Assembly: GCA_950106755.1 (NCBI GenBank)
Contig: CATNNA010000007.1
Span: 682,001 to 746,000, forward strand
Source of the DNA: Climacium dendroides
Taxonomy: Eukaryota; Streptophyta; Bryopsida; Hypnales; Climaciaceae
Length of the DNA stretch: 64,000 bases
Direction: 5' to 3'
Position 1 is the first letter of the stretch. Every line of letters begins with the position of its first letter. The translations under genes and the position numbers were made by a program. Below are positions 1 through 10,330 of the stretch, piece after piece. The notes under the pieces are model-generated. The model was given only the letters and a program-made list of their open reading frames with translations. It searched no databases and was not told where the DNA came from.

Positions 1-92
1 TCAAAACCCTAATTAAACTAAAACTAACATCATCCTAAAAATCCCACAAAACATTCCTATTGGTCCGCTAGATTTCCGGTAAATCCTAGATC
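1..92. other. Unassigned left edge
   Basis: AT-rich sequence downstream (on the minus strand) of the broken gene at 93-755. No gene is seen. Confidence 0.4.
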
Positions 93-755
93 CTATTTTT
101 TTGGCTTTTGGCGGCCGGACTCCAGGGTTGTGCATAGATCGCTCTCCAATCTAATGCACTTGGATTCCGATTCTTGGACTCGATCCAACAATGTACGTTT
201 CTCCACCCGTAAAGCCCCCAACTCCGTCACCATCCACTTCTGTTCCTCTATCAAGAGGGTGTTTTGCTTCTCCGCCACCACCAATGCATTTGTCCTCCGG
301 AAGATGGTGTTCCGGTCGGTCAGTGCCATCTTCCGGCACACCCGTTGAGGGTCTCCTCGTAATTATCGAGAAACTTCATGAGATCATCTACCCGCCATAC
401 AATGTGCTGGGCCATTTCCGCAATATCCTCCATCAGCGTTCCCTCTAATTGCATTTGGGTTCTATTTCCCTCATCTGCCTCCATAAGTCTGGTCCGGGAG
501 GGTCCGGCCTCGGTCTGAGCAGGACCAGCTTGTTGCTACACCGGTCCAACCTCTTGTGAAGAAGGTCGGACTTCTTGCGGAGCCGGTCTGGTTTCCGTCT
601 TCCGGTCCGGAATTTCTTCCTCTAGTAGCTCCAACGCGGGAGGATCCTCTGTTGGCTTTAATGGTGGAGTACTATTCCGCCGTCGCCTCTTTGTTAGAGG
701 AGTGGCCGGCTCCTCGTCCTCTGTCTCCTCGTCGTCTGGTCCGTCACGGGGAGAA
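93..755 (-). pseudogene. 3' half of a gene split by giant Element 1
   Basis: This is the downstream part of the gene that starts at 54240. If Element 1 and one copy of AGAA are removed, the minus-strand reading from 53484 runs on in an open frame into 755. That stretch is acidic (DDEETEDEE) followed by a basic run (KRRRR), then a TAG at about 525. A frameshift near 340 leads into the last segment (341-93), which is charged and helical and looks like a coiled coil. I do not recognise the family; it could itself be an old transposon ORF. The extra stop and the frameshift show the gene was decaying apart from the insertion. Seen: the frame continuity. Inferred: that both halves were one protein. 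Confidence 0.5.
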
Positions 756-781
756 AAGGCCTTATTCGTTAAATTGAGACA
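752..781 (+). repeat. Element 1 left terminal inverted repeat with target duplication AGAA
   Basis: AGAA (752-755) is followed by a 26-bp repeat identical, when reverse-complemented, to 53458-53483. Base 19 of the repeat is T at both ends of this element; Element 2 has A there. Inside this end GAGAC recurs in direct orientation (797-801). Confidence 0.9.
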
Positions 782-1228
782 GAATGGTAGTTTTGAGACT
801 TTGAAAACACATGTTAAAGTTTTTTGGGGGAAGAAGTTGCAGGCTCAATGATAAAAAATAGTTTAGTTTTTAGAGTTTCAGGTACAATTGAGACAACAAT
901 TTCAAAGAAGTGCACAAATAAGGTGAAATACTTTACAACAAAAAATGTCCGGTTTAGGGTTTGGAAAGAAAATTCAAGCAAATTTACACTTGGAAGTTGA
1001 ATGTATTTCAAGGATTTGAATTCAAGTCGTGTAATTTTGCCTTGATTGGCTTATGTAGTTCTCAAAATTTAATCTCTTAATTTCTTATGAGTCCTATGTA
1101 TATACGAAGTGACTGCTTAAATGCAAAGCACTTCACTTTGATGAATATGGGGCTATAGGCATGATGTATACGCCGTATGTATAGTACAAGAGAAATAGCC
1201 TATAGCCTCCAAAACTTCCATTTTTTTC
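782..1228. other. Subterminal region of Element 1, gene X side
   Basis: AT-rich DNA between the terminal repeat and the end of gene X. Element 2 has an equivalent stretch of similar length (52374-52890). No reading frame is supported. Confidence 0.5.
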
Positions 1229-2149
1229 CTAAGCATCGCTATTGTCTACACAACTCTTTTGTTTAGCCTCCAATGCCTTAAGGTCTGCTAGGCCTTTCAA
1301 AATATCCTTGCGTCGCGAAGCAAAATGCCATGCTCTTTCACTGAACTATACACTTGAGACCTCCGTACTTCTAGCTCTAGCCTCACTGCGAAGTAGCTTG
1401 CAGGTACTAGGAGGAGCCTCGGAGGCAGAAAGGGATTTTGATCCTCGTAACGGCTTTGGCACCAAGAGTTTGACATTGGATATGCACACAGTACCGGATC
1501 CACTAGACTTGGAGCCCGAATGCCACCGACGGTTTTGAAGAAACCTCTTTGTATAGATATTCTCTCGTGAGGGAAGCAATCGTCTCGCTCCAACACCCAC
1601 TATAGGGCGAGGCCAATTATCTCCAAGTTGAGGTACCCGAATATCACTTGTAGACTTCCGATTCACTGGAAAACCAGAGGAGTCGGTACTCTTGTTCAAG
1701 TTTGAAGGCACTATGGATGTTGTCAAACGTGTAACATCGTCGAGTCTATGATATCCCGCACCAAGTTCGGGGATGAGGTGGAGTCTCCGACTTGTCGCGG
1801 CCTCCGACCGCAGAGGAGATGAAAACGAATCGGCTGGAGTCGAAGACGCCCGTTTGAGCGGCAACGGGGAGTAGATGGGAGTTATGAACGAGCCTTTACT
1901 TGGTGGACTGTCGACCACACCGTCCTTTACGTCCTCCTTCATGTAGTCTATGGCCGTAGATGCTGCATCCGTGGTGGAGTGCAACAAGTACGGTTTGGAT
2001 ATAGGAATGGTGTCGCAACTCCCGTCTGCTAAGTTGCAGCTCCTATCCACTGACTCGTTGGAGGTTGAGATTGATTTCTCTGATCCGGAAAGGAGACTCT
2101 TCGTCAGCCTCTGCCTTTTCGGAGGACATTCACCAAAGGGCAGTCCAAC
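1229..2149 (-). pseudogene. Gene X, last exon (Element 1 copy)
   Basis: A splice acceptor (CTCTAG at about 2150) opens a frame of about 300 codons that aligns with 51452-52373. Shared blocks are SLLSGSEK, SKPY-LRS-ADAAS-AIDY, DGVVDSPPS, and near the end SRR-DIL-GLA with EA. A TAG at 1346-1348 interrupts it, but the following codons still match the other copy and end at a natural TAG at 1229-1231. The sequence is Ser/Pro/Arg rich with no fold I recognise. Codons at 1734-1754 form one of the element's palindromes and read YHRLDD. It may be an alternative last exon or a separate protein, because the preceding FCP1-like exon has its own stop. Confidence 0.55.
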
Positions 2150-2329
2150 CTAGAGCAAGCACAAAATACAAGTGTCAGGGATGTACTTTTCAAGTAATCC
2201 TTTTGCAAGGCCAATAACTCTTGACCAAGCGCCACAAGAAAAAAACCCAGCTTCAAAATCAAATATTAGGTGTCAAGCTCTCTTGAATGGAGTTTATTAT
2301 TTTACCACAAAATGTATCATACATGATTA

Positions 2330-2428
2330 ATTTACAACAAGTAGGCGGCATTTACAACAAGTAGGTGACATTTACAACAAGTAGGCGGCATTTACAACAA
2401 GTAGGTGACATTTACAACAAGTAGGTCT
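2330..2428. repeat. 20-bp tandem repeat, about five copies
   Basis: Units of TTTACAACAAGTAGG plus a 5-bp tail alternate between CGGCA and TGACA tails. They lie just downstream of the FCP1-like exon of Element 1. No equivalent was noticed in Element 2. Confidence 0.8.
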
Positions 2429-2449
2429 CTATGCGGGGACTAGTGAAGT

Positions 2450-3283
2450 CTACTTCCTACGACGACCTCGCCCTACCACTAATTCTATCCTAGGAAGCTC
2501 GTATCGAACACCTAGGTTTCTACTAGACTCTCTCATTGCTTCTACGATCTGTTGCATTGAGAGGTCACGGGCACCCAAAGGGTTCAGGCCAATCTGTTTG
2601 TCTTGGACGTAACCCCGCAAGTCCCCGTCGTTGCAATTCAGATGGAGGTGTCTAAGCCAGGGTAAGAGTTTGTCCATAAGAATGTTGTCCCTCCGTTTCA
2701 CGCAACTCCAAGTGTCCAAGAAGATGGAATTGCCGTTCATATTGCAGACGCTCTTGGTAGGAGAGTCGTCAATGAGGAGGGTGTTATTCATTGAGAACGG
2801 ATCCCCGCCACTAGGACTTGTGAACAGGGTCTCCAACAATACTTTCAGGCAATGGACTTTGCCCCCCATATGAAAGTGCTTTTCCTTGGAGACCTCAATC
2901 TTGAGACATTGCTCTTGACCTAGGATGTCAAATGGGTACTTGACACCGTGGAAGAGATGTTCTACGATAGGTTCTACATTGCGCCTCATCATCGTGGTCC
3001 ACACTACCACCCTCTTCGCAATGTCAGAAACCTCATGGAGGAATTGCCCAACATTTGGTCGGGCAAATATAGCCTCGGTCCCAATTACTATTGGGATTCT
3101 ATGGCATAGAACATGGTCTTCGACTTGCAAGTGCTTTAACTTTGCAACAGAGGACTTTGAAACCACTTGGCAGAGAACGCCGTTCAAGTCCAAGACAATG
3201 TTCAACCGCTTTGGCCTAGTTTCTGGCCCTATCACTGGGACGTTCCTCAAGACGATGTCTCTTGCTGCTCCCTCCGATTCTAC
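2450..3283 (-). CDS. Gene X, FCP1/NIF-like HAD phosphatase-like exon (Element 1 copy)
   Basis: A pyrimidine tract and acceptor TTTGGTCAG precede an open frame of about 277 codons. HAD motif I appears as DLNGVL, where canonical FCP1-type enzymes have a second Asp (DxDxT/V). A motif II-like VVVWTTMM and motif IV LLIDDSP follow in the expected order, and a DILGQEQC segment sits between them as in plant TIM50/SCP-like proteins. The family removes phosphate from phosphoserine or phosphothreonine, classically on the RNA polymerase II tail. Loss of the second Asp makes activity doubtful, although plant paralogues with DLNG are common. This exon is intact, unlike its neighbours, and aligns end to end with 50397-51239. 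Confidence 0.75.
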   Translation of the reverse strand, partial: VESEGAARDIVLRNVPVIGPETRPKRLNIVLDLNGVLCQVVSKSSVAKLKHLQVEDHVLCHRIPIVIGTEAIFARPNVGQFLHEVSDIAKRVVVWTTMMRRNVEPIVEHLFHGVKYPFDILGQEQCLKIEVSKEKHFHMGGKVHCLKVLLETLFTSPSGGDPFSMNNTLLIDDSPTKSVCNMNGNSIFLDTWSCVKRRDNILMDKLLPWLRHLHLNCNDGDLRGYVQDKQIGLNPLGARDLSMQQIVEAMRESSRNLGVRYELPRIELVVGRGRRRK

Positions 3284-3788
3284 CTGACCAAAGAAAAAAA
3301 ACAGAGAATGGAGTTACTTGATTAAATGTAGAGGATGGACTTCCAAATTGCGGAAACACCAACCGAATCCCACTAATCTCTTGGCTGCTGTCAGGCAGAG
3401 CCTTCATAGGCAACGGACGGTGCATGCTTTGATGTTTTTGGAGCTAAGGGAAAAAACATGAATTGAATGAAATTAGATGCATATGCACAGTCTATAAAAG
3501 AAAATCCTTTCTTTATTTACAAAGAAAATGATACATGTTTTGATCTACGGCCGACTAAACTGTACACTCAAAACAGTATGCTACACTTGACTAGACGCAT
3601 CCTCTCCGCGGACGGGTTCGCCGTCCGTGCGAAGAAATCGAGCCATCAAGGATTGGCGCTGCCATCCTGTCACGCAGCACGAATACGAATAAAATTTCAT
3701 AATAGAACTAGCCCACTCTAACACTGCAATTTCCTAACAAAATAAAAGAGATCAAGCGTCCAAAGTTCTAATGACCTGTTCGACATAC
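3284..3788 (-). other. Intron 3 of gene X (Element 1)
   Basis: Donor GTATGT at 3788 and acceptor CAG at 3286-3284. It contains a GC-rich hairpin near 3607-3629 (GCGGACGG, loop, CCGTCCG). No palindrome of the main family was seen here. Confidence 0.55.
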
Positions 3789-5381
3789 CTGCGAGGAGGC
3801 TGCTGCTGTGCCATCCGTCTGGGCTTCACCGCCGACTGCGACATTTTTGCCTTGCCCACCTGAGACATCCAGATCTTCATAAATGTTGTCGCCTTCTCCA
3901 TAGTCAACACTATCTTCATAAGGCGAAGGGGAGGTGACACCCTCCCTAGTGGACGTATCGACTTCATCCCCTGTCGTCTCAGCCGCAGGAAGCGAGACGC
4001 TTTGCGTGTTATCATCGGGCCGATGATAACTCTCGGATTCCTAGGGAGCTCGAAGAGCCTCTGCATGGCCAACTACTTTCGAAACTTGAACTCCAGAGTG
4101 CCGAGCCTCTGGAGAAGACGCACTTGCAATTTGTAATGCCGGGGTTGACTGAACTAAGTCAATATCACCAGGAGGATTCGACACGACTTTATCGTCAAGT
4201 CAATGATATGGTAGTTGCGGCACCAATTGTTGTTCTGCTTGAGGGATCTAAGGGGTGGAGGAAGGCTGCGGAGCGGGAGTGGAGATAGCGACGGGGAATG
4301 TCATTGCTTGGCTTGAAGGCCTGCCCTGCGCTTGAGCTTACATGGCCATGATAGCAGCAATTTGCTCTTGAAATTTCAAATAATCCGCTTGCCTTTGGAC
4401 TTCTAATTAGGCCAGTCTGTCCTCAGCAGCTTTAATGTCTGCTTGTCTTTGCTGCTCTATTCTAGCCAACTCTACCTTCGTTGCCTCCAGCTCCCTTTGA
4501 GTCGCCTCACGCTCGACTTTCCGAGCGATTCTGCGTTCCCGCATTTCCTGGTCCTACTTCCACCAATCCTTTTCTACCTTCACGGGTCTACCATCAGGGG
4601 CAATGACGACTTTCTTTTCTCGGACCTTGGGAATGCCATCGTCGTCGTCTTCATCCGATTCATGCCTGTGGTCGATTTCCTCGTCGCTGTTGAGAACATG
4701 GACTTCAGGCTCAAGCAACTGTGCCTCCACTTCAGAGGCACCAAGAGTGCCGGTGAGGACAACATCACCTTCCTCAGCCGGGACAGGAACGCTGTCATCT
4801 TGGAGAGCATCATCCAAGACATTGTTGAAAGCCTTCTCCACAACCGCATCGACAACGAATTGCAGTGTGGCTTCCACGTCGGCTTCTTCGATGTGGAAGC
4901 GCGTAGGCTCAGGTCTTGCCGACACACTAATGTCCTCACGGTGCTTTGTGCGCAGCTCCGGAGATGGACTGTCGTCATCGCCTCCGTCCTCCGAATTGCC
5001 TTCGTCCTCTGATTGGCTTACGTCCTCCGACTCGCCTCCCTCCTCGTCCGGATCGCTTCTCGGGGAGTTCCTACCCGCTACTTGCTTTCGGAGCTCCCAC
5101 TCTTCGTCTGTCTCGACATCGTCGTCGCCTACACCTGGTTCTAAAACGACGTCGTCCTCGGTTGACTCCTTTGAAAGAGAGACTCCGTCGTCACCTTCCT
5201 CTCTGAAAGGAGGCGCCTCCACCCTTTGAAATTCACGATGGGGTTTCGTAAAGTCCAGGGAGTAGGGCGAATTGGAGAAAAGTAAATCGTTCATGTCCAT
5301 TTTGTCAGCGACGTCGGCCATTTTCATATGTATAGAAACCAAAGATTTGTCGCAGAATCCATAGAAAAAAGCTCCAAACAT
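3789..5381 (-). pseudogene. Gene X, exon 3 (Element 1 copy): acidic tail and coiled coil
   Basis: The acceptor TTGATTCAG precedes ATGTTTGG, giving MFGAFFYGF, conserved with Element 2. The first about 278 codons are open and very acidic (runs of D and E), ending in a VKVEKDWW motif shared with VKVEKDYW of Element 2. After a TAG at about 4556 the frame carries a heptad-like coiled coil and a Ser/Pro-rich tail with further stops, ending at the donor GTATGT. Two family palindromes lie in the coding sequence, at 4008-4030 (encoding YHRPDD) and a degenerate one at 4189-4209. Stops: TAGs and at least one frame break. The first codons probably complete the methylase-like domain of exon 2. Confidence 0.6.
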
Positions 5382-5573
5382 CTGAATCAAAGGCAGGAGG
5401 TTCAGTTAGTACAATAGTTCAAGTTATCGTCGGGTCGATGATACCCAGTCTCGAAATACAACATATTCAAAGGAAACGCCGAGGAATTATCGTCGGGTCG
5501 ATGATACCCACGCACAGAATACAACAAATTATGCATTAACAAGCGCGAGGTTCATATGATTAAATGAATTTAC
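5382..5573 (-). other. Intron 2 of gene X (Element 1) with two palindromes
   Basis: Donor GTAAAT and acceptor CAG. It carries two copies of ATCGTCGGGTCGATGAT, at 5424-5444 and 5487-5507. Intron 2 of Element 2 also carries exactly two. Confidence 0.8.
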
Positions 5574-6898
5574 CTTGGAGGCCATCATGAACTTCGTTCC
5601 CGTGTAAACTCCAAGGACATTTTCTTCAGGCGTTGCAAAAGACTGCAGCACATCGAGGTAGAACTCAAATCGGAGTTCGCTTGCAAACATCCTGTACTTG
5701 TTTTCAGTGCACCTCGCGGGGTCCTTATAGTACACACAATCCGGGGAGGTGTCATACTGAGCTCGCATCAGTGGGCGCACGGAAGATGCAAAATCGTTTC
5801 CTTTCTTAAAAAGGAAGAGGAGTGGTAGGGGGTCTATCCTCTTACGAACAGGGAGGCAGTTGAGGTTCTTGGCCCTACAAGGTATGTACATTGAATGCAC
5901 GACGTCGAATTCTTGAAGGTTGTGCGCTGCAAATTTACAGGCGGCTCCCCTTTGGTTCTCGCGCTTAAAAATAAAGAGCCACACGTTTGGCTCTGTCATA
6001 GAGGGCTCAAGCTTCTCTTTCAGGAAGCTGAGAAATCGGTCAACAGCTCCGACATCGTCAATGTGAATGTGCCTTAAAATTTCCCTAGAGTCAAACACCC
6101 CCAAGTTGATTGTCGACGCCATGTACTGGTACGTGCTGTTTGAAACAAGTGAACACGCAACCTTGTCTATTGCGCGCATGTGAACCTCGCCTACGATAAC
6201 CGGAAGCTTGTACTTTAACGTCATAAAAGTTTGGAACATGTACATCACTTCTGGAAATTGATCCTCCAAATCTGTCACCCGCTTCAGACGAGCGTCGTTC
6301 TGGAGTCGCTTCTTGAAATATTCTTTGTTTGGGTGTGAAAGCAAGAAATCCCAAGATGCTGACGAGAACCTGTGCCTCAACTTCCAGTCCCCCCACATGA
6401 AGTCATTGACATCCCCAGCGGTATCAAAGAACTCTAGGCGCGGCTTCACGTCTACCAAATCCTGTATGATAACTTTCTTCCGCTTTCTTCTTTCGACCCA
6501 ATCGGAAGCCACATAGTTGTCGCTTATTGGGATCCTAGTCTTCGAGACGGAGACTTTTGGATACCCACATGTGCGGTTGTTTGTTTGCAAGATGAGATGT
6601 TTTGCAAAGTCCCTAAAGTCTATGTCCATGAAGTGACCGCATCGTCTACAAAACTCCCGCTTCAAGTTCTGGTCATTTTCCTTGAAACCTTTGAAGTCCT
6701 TGAAAGGTTCTTCAGTGATAGGGTCAATCAAATTTCCTACGGGGTGCCATTGGAAGAACTTCTCCCACATCAACTAGTAATCGTCAGGGAGAGTTGTTAT
6801 CTGAATCTCATTCTTTAAGTCCTTCAGAAGTTCACCTTGGCTCCGTCTATGATTGGATTTATGTTTTGAAACCGCTGGAGGACTGCCATAGAGAAACT
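5574..6898 (-). pseudogene. Gene X, exon 2 (Element 1 copy): methylase-like domain
   Basis: The acceptor CTTGCAG opens a frame homologous to 46740-48068 (SF--AV--RFQNINP). A frameshift near 6830 and a TAG near 6775 interrupt the first 45 codons. The remaining roughly 400 codons are open. Conserved blocks: RRKRKK-IQDL, FSSA-WDFLLS, YFKKRL-NDA-LKRV, KLEPSM--NVWLFI, YIPC-A, FLFKK-N-FASSVR, ELR-EFYL--LQ-FA-P-ENVLG-YTG. The last block resembles motif I of beta-class N4/N6 DNA methylases, with the catalytic pattern lost. Where DPPY would be expected there is FDSREI. See the Element 2 copy for the full argument. Confidence 0.6.
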
Positions 6899-7031
6899 CT
6901 GCAAGCATATCAATCGCGTATGTCAGCTTTGGGCACAATAACCGGAATATTCACAAGATAATCAATCAAGGAAAAGAAACAAGCTAAATGGGGATTTATC
7001 GTCGACTCGATGATAAGTTGGGGAGCTTTAC
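6899..7031 (-). other. Intron 1 of gene X (Element 1) with one palindrome
   Basis: Donor GTAAAG and acceptor CTTGCAG. One palindrome (ATCGTCGACTCGATGAT) at 6996-7016 matches the single palindrome in intron 1 of Element 2. Confidence 0.8.
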
Positions 7032-8417
7032 CGCGTATTTTGTTGGACTGTAAATTGACAAATTCTTTCTGTCAGCAGGCTTTGTCTTCGACAATGCTGG
7101 GCGATCCATCAATATCCAAATGTTGCGGCAACTGATTAACTGGTTGCCCCACGTGGGTTGGGCGTGGTGCAAGTGGTTGGTCAGATTGTAGAAGGATGAG
7201 ATGCACCTAAGCTTGTTTACGTCTTGCGTCCAAACAATAAGAGCTTCCCAAGTCTTTAAGTCCTCTTTCCTGTCGACGAAGCAATTTTCTTTTTGTAGCT
7301 CCTGTGAAGCTACAATGTTGTGTTGGCCATTGATGATCATGAAGCGCATTCGTTTGATGTCTTCCCATTTTGACGGTTTGGTCTTCAATAGCTTATTGAC
7401 ACTACCAACCGGAGTGAGACAAACCTTCTGGCGTTGGTCTTTGTGCACCATTTGAATGAGAAACTGCTTCATGTTGGTGACTAGATTTTTTTGCAGTGTC
7501 CGAATGACGTACTCATCGTTGGCAAGTATGCACTGCTTGATGTCTATCATCACTGTCTTCATATTAAAGAAGAAGTGGTCTTTTTGGTTTGCCCAGAATT
7601 CTTGTTGAACTTTGCCAATAGCCAAGAAGTCGGGAACTGGATCTCGGAAGGGAGCCAGCCCAGAGTTTGTAGTCAATGCCGAGCCTGAATTGCCCCCCGC
7701 AGCGATATTCCTACGCTTCCGACTTGAATTCGTGGGTGTCGTTGCCACTCTTTTCTTCTGTTCAAATTTTGTTTGGTCGGGCTTCCGTTTTCCTCCGGAA
7801 GTTGAAGGAGCAACAGGCGGGGTCGAGATAGAGGTTGCCTTCTTCTTCTGGAGAGTGGCCGCTTGTCTGCCAAAGTTAGGTTCTTTTTCCACCAAATCGT
7901 GTGCGTACCGGTCCAGGCATTGAAGAATTGAGCGAAGTCTTCTTGCAATTGACTCGGCACTAGTTGTATGCCAGGGAAGGTACTTCTCACTGAACTGTTG
8001 AACCAACGATTCCAGCTTTGTACCTTCCAGCAACATCAAGAGATTCTCCAGGTCAAATTACCCATGGAGCTTAGTCACGTCTATCACAATAGAGTGACAG
8101 TGATTCATTTGCTCACTAAGGTCGTTCACCTCCCTCACTACAATCAGCACGTAATTGTGGTGGTGTTGCTCGATCGTCGTCACCTTCTCCTTCAAGTTTA
8201 GAACTTGATATGTCAACTGGTTTTTTATTCTGTACCGGAGGAAGACGAAGTTCTTGAATCGATTGACCCCAAAACACCAGCTGTTGATATGGTCCTTGAA
8301 TTCCCATAGCGTTTCGTAGGACTCCCGGTCATCAACGATGAAGGGATCAATTGGATTCACGAAGTGTTGGATGTGGGGACTGCTGATCGAGTAGTCGTAT
8401 TTGTCGCTGGCTTCCAT
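7032..8417 (-). pseudogene. Gene X, exon 1 (Element 1 copy): possible ParB-like domain
   Basis: The ATG at 8417 follows an acceptor-like CATTGCAG, so a 5' untranslated intron is likely. The protein aligns with 45138-46550 throughout (YDYS, FVNPI, WCFGVNR, HCHSIV, LLEG--ESL--QF, LPW). A TAA at 8058-8060 breaks it after about 119 codons, but the same frame continues to the donor. The central part is low-complexity, with Lys/Arg-rich likely nuclear localisation segments (KKRV, SRKRR). The C-terminal third has MIINGQH-I-AS-ELQ followed by W-A-IVWT-D-NKLR-IS-FYN-TNH, which resembles a ParB/DGQHR-type core. Function is not established. Confidence 0.6.
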
Positions 8418-8549
8418 CACTGCTGCAATGAGATTGGGGATTGAATGAGTTAAATGTGTTTTAGCTTGGGCGTAAAATTCTACAGAAGTTCTATTTTCAG
8501 AGACTCGTCGATGTTAAACATTAGACATTGAAGTTTTACGGAGGTTTTG

Positions 8550-9414
8550 TTATCGTCGCCCCGACGATAACCTTCATGAACGGTTGAAATGTTTACTGGT
8601 TTCTGGTCCTTGGCATTACTTATTGTCGACTCGACAATATGTTTTATACGTTCTTGAGCTTTTGATACTGGATTTGGTTTCACGCATGGACTAATCGTGG
8701 ACTTGACAATAACTGCTATTGATTCTTAGAATTTGTTCACTGGGTGTTGAATCCTGTCTGACTTATTGTCGACCCGACGATAATCTTCCTAGAAGCTCGA
8801 AATATTGCTAATTATTGGGTTCTAACTCGGGCCTTGACTTATCATCGACTCGACAATAAGTTTCATGGATTCTCGAAATTGGTTTACTGGGTTTGGACTC
8901 TCGGCTGGACTTATCGTCGATAAGCTTCATGGATTCTCGGTATTACTATACTAGCTTTGTACGCCCAACTTTACTTATCGTCGACTCGACGATAACTCTC
9001 ATTAATTGTTGAAATCCGTTATCTGGATTTGGTCTCTCGGCTAGACTTATCGTCGACTCGACGATAGGCTTCATGGTTGCTCGATACTGTACTGGCTTTT
9101 TACGCCCGACTTGGCTTATCATCGACTTGACAATAACTTTCACTAATTCATTATCTGGCTTTGGACTCTCGGACTGACTTATCGTCGACTCGACGATAAG
9201 CTTCATTGTTGCTCAAAATTTTATACTAGGTTTGTACGCTTTGCTTGACTTATCGTCGACTCGATAATAACTTTTACTAATCCCTAAAGTTCTTGATCTG
9301 GGTTTGGACTCTGGGCTGGACTTATCGTCGACTCGACGATAAGCTTCATGGTTGCTCAAAATTTTTGAATTGGGTTAGGACTCCAGCCTAGACTTATCAT
9401 CGAATCGACAATAA
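8550..9414. repeat. Palindrome cluster A, upstream of gene X (Element 1)
   Basis: About 13 sites of the form TTATCGTCGA, one central base, then the reverse complement. They start near 8550, 8620, 8692 (poor), 8763, 8839, 8911 (13-bp collapsed), 8975, 9047, 9116, 9179, 9250, 9322 and 9394. The spacing is about 63-76 bp and the DNA between sites is itself a degraded tandem repeat (GCTTCATGGTTGCTC, GGTTTGGACTC). The consensus is exact at 8975, 9179 and 9322. The cluster sits immediately upstream of the gene X start. Likely protein-binding sites, possibly for an element-encoded protein (inference). Confidence 0.9.
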
Positions 9415-9423
9415 CTTGAAATT

Positions 9424-9449
9424 CTAAACCCTAAATCCTAAACCCTATC
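9424..9449. repeat. Short telomere-like CCCTAAA run
   Basis: Degenerate CCCTAAA units beside palindrome cluster A. In plants such telo-boxes are common near promoters; this is not a chromosome end. Confidence 0.7.
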
Positions 9450-10139
9450 ACAGCAATCAAACAGCTCTAAATACAAACTTCAATGAATTCAAAAAAGAAA
9501 CGAAGCAAAATGGAAAATGGAAACAGAAACAAAACAGCAGAATTACAAAATTAATCAAAAGAGCAAACACCCTAAACCGGAAACAGAATGGAAAATGGAA
9601 ACAAAAAACAAAGCAAACAAATAAGCAATCTACGAAAACAGAAAACAAACCCTCACCTGCAAACTTCTACCAAAGCGGAAAAGCACCAACAATCCGCAGC
9701 ACCAGCACAAGTAAATGACCTCAGTGTTTCCAAAACAGAAGCCTCAAAATACAATCTCCCTCTGTCCTCACGAACGAAACCATCTGCCTCCAAAGGAAAA
9801 GTTGGCAACCCTAAACCAACAAAACACAATCCACCGCAGTGCTCCAATACACAAGCTCCTGGTAAATCGCCGCCTGCCTACCTCCAGAATACGAAGTCGC
9901 GGAAAGTGGCGGAAACCCGTGGAAACTCGCGCCTGCCTCCTCCACAACACAAACTTGCGAAAAAACACTAGCAAAATACAAAATTGCTCCGTCGTTCTGT
10001 CCTCACGGGCAACAACACCGTAATGCCTAAAAACACAAGTTCAACTCGCACCCTAAACACATTCACAACCACATGCCTCAAGTCGCTGAACGCGCAGATA
10101 TGATTCTCAAACTCCGGTGCTTAGGGTTGCGCCCCGGGA
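9450..10139. other. Probable 5' leader or promoter region of gene X (Element 1)
   Basis: A-rich to mixed sequence with AAACAGAAAC-type simple repeats. Overlapping open frames on both strands have low-complexity translations and no counterpart in Element 2, so no gene is called. Confidence 0.35.
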
Positions 10140-10330
10140 GAGATGACCCCCGACCCTCGCACCTGACCCCGACCCCGACCCTGGCACCCGAGCCCGACCC
10201 CGACCCGGCCCCGACCCTGGCACCTGAACCCGAACCCGAACCCGACCCGAGCCCGAACTAGACCCCGAACCCCGACCCCTGACCCAAGCCCAACCTAGAC
10301 CCGAACTCGACCCCGACCCCAACCAAAGCC
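10140..10330. repeat. GC-rich hexamer-like repeat
   Basis: Reiterated CCCGACCC and ACCCGA words over about 190 bp within otherwise AT-rich DNA. It translates to Gly-Ser or Pro-Glu repeats in long frames that are not credible genes. Confidence 0.85.

Noticed and set aside
4603..5229. 208-codon plus-strand Ser-rich ORF
   Set aside because: Antisense shadow of the acidic part of gene X exon 3; only the minus strand matches Element 2.
8550..9414. Regularly spaced repeats resembling a CRISPR array
   Set aside because: The sites are palindromes with related, decaying spacers, in a plant nuclear transposon; no cas genes.
9588..9971. 127-codon plus-strand ORF
   Set aside because: Low-complexity, in the likely leader region, with no match in Element 2.
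10107..10322. Gly-Ser and Pro-Glu rich ORFs
   Set aside because: They arise from the CCCGACCC simple repeat in several frames at once.
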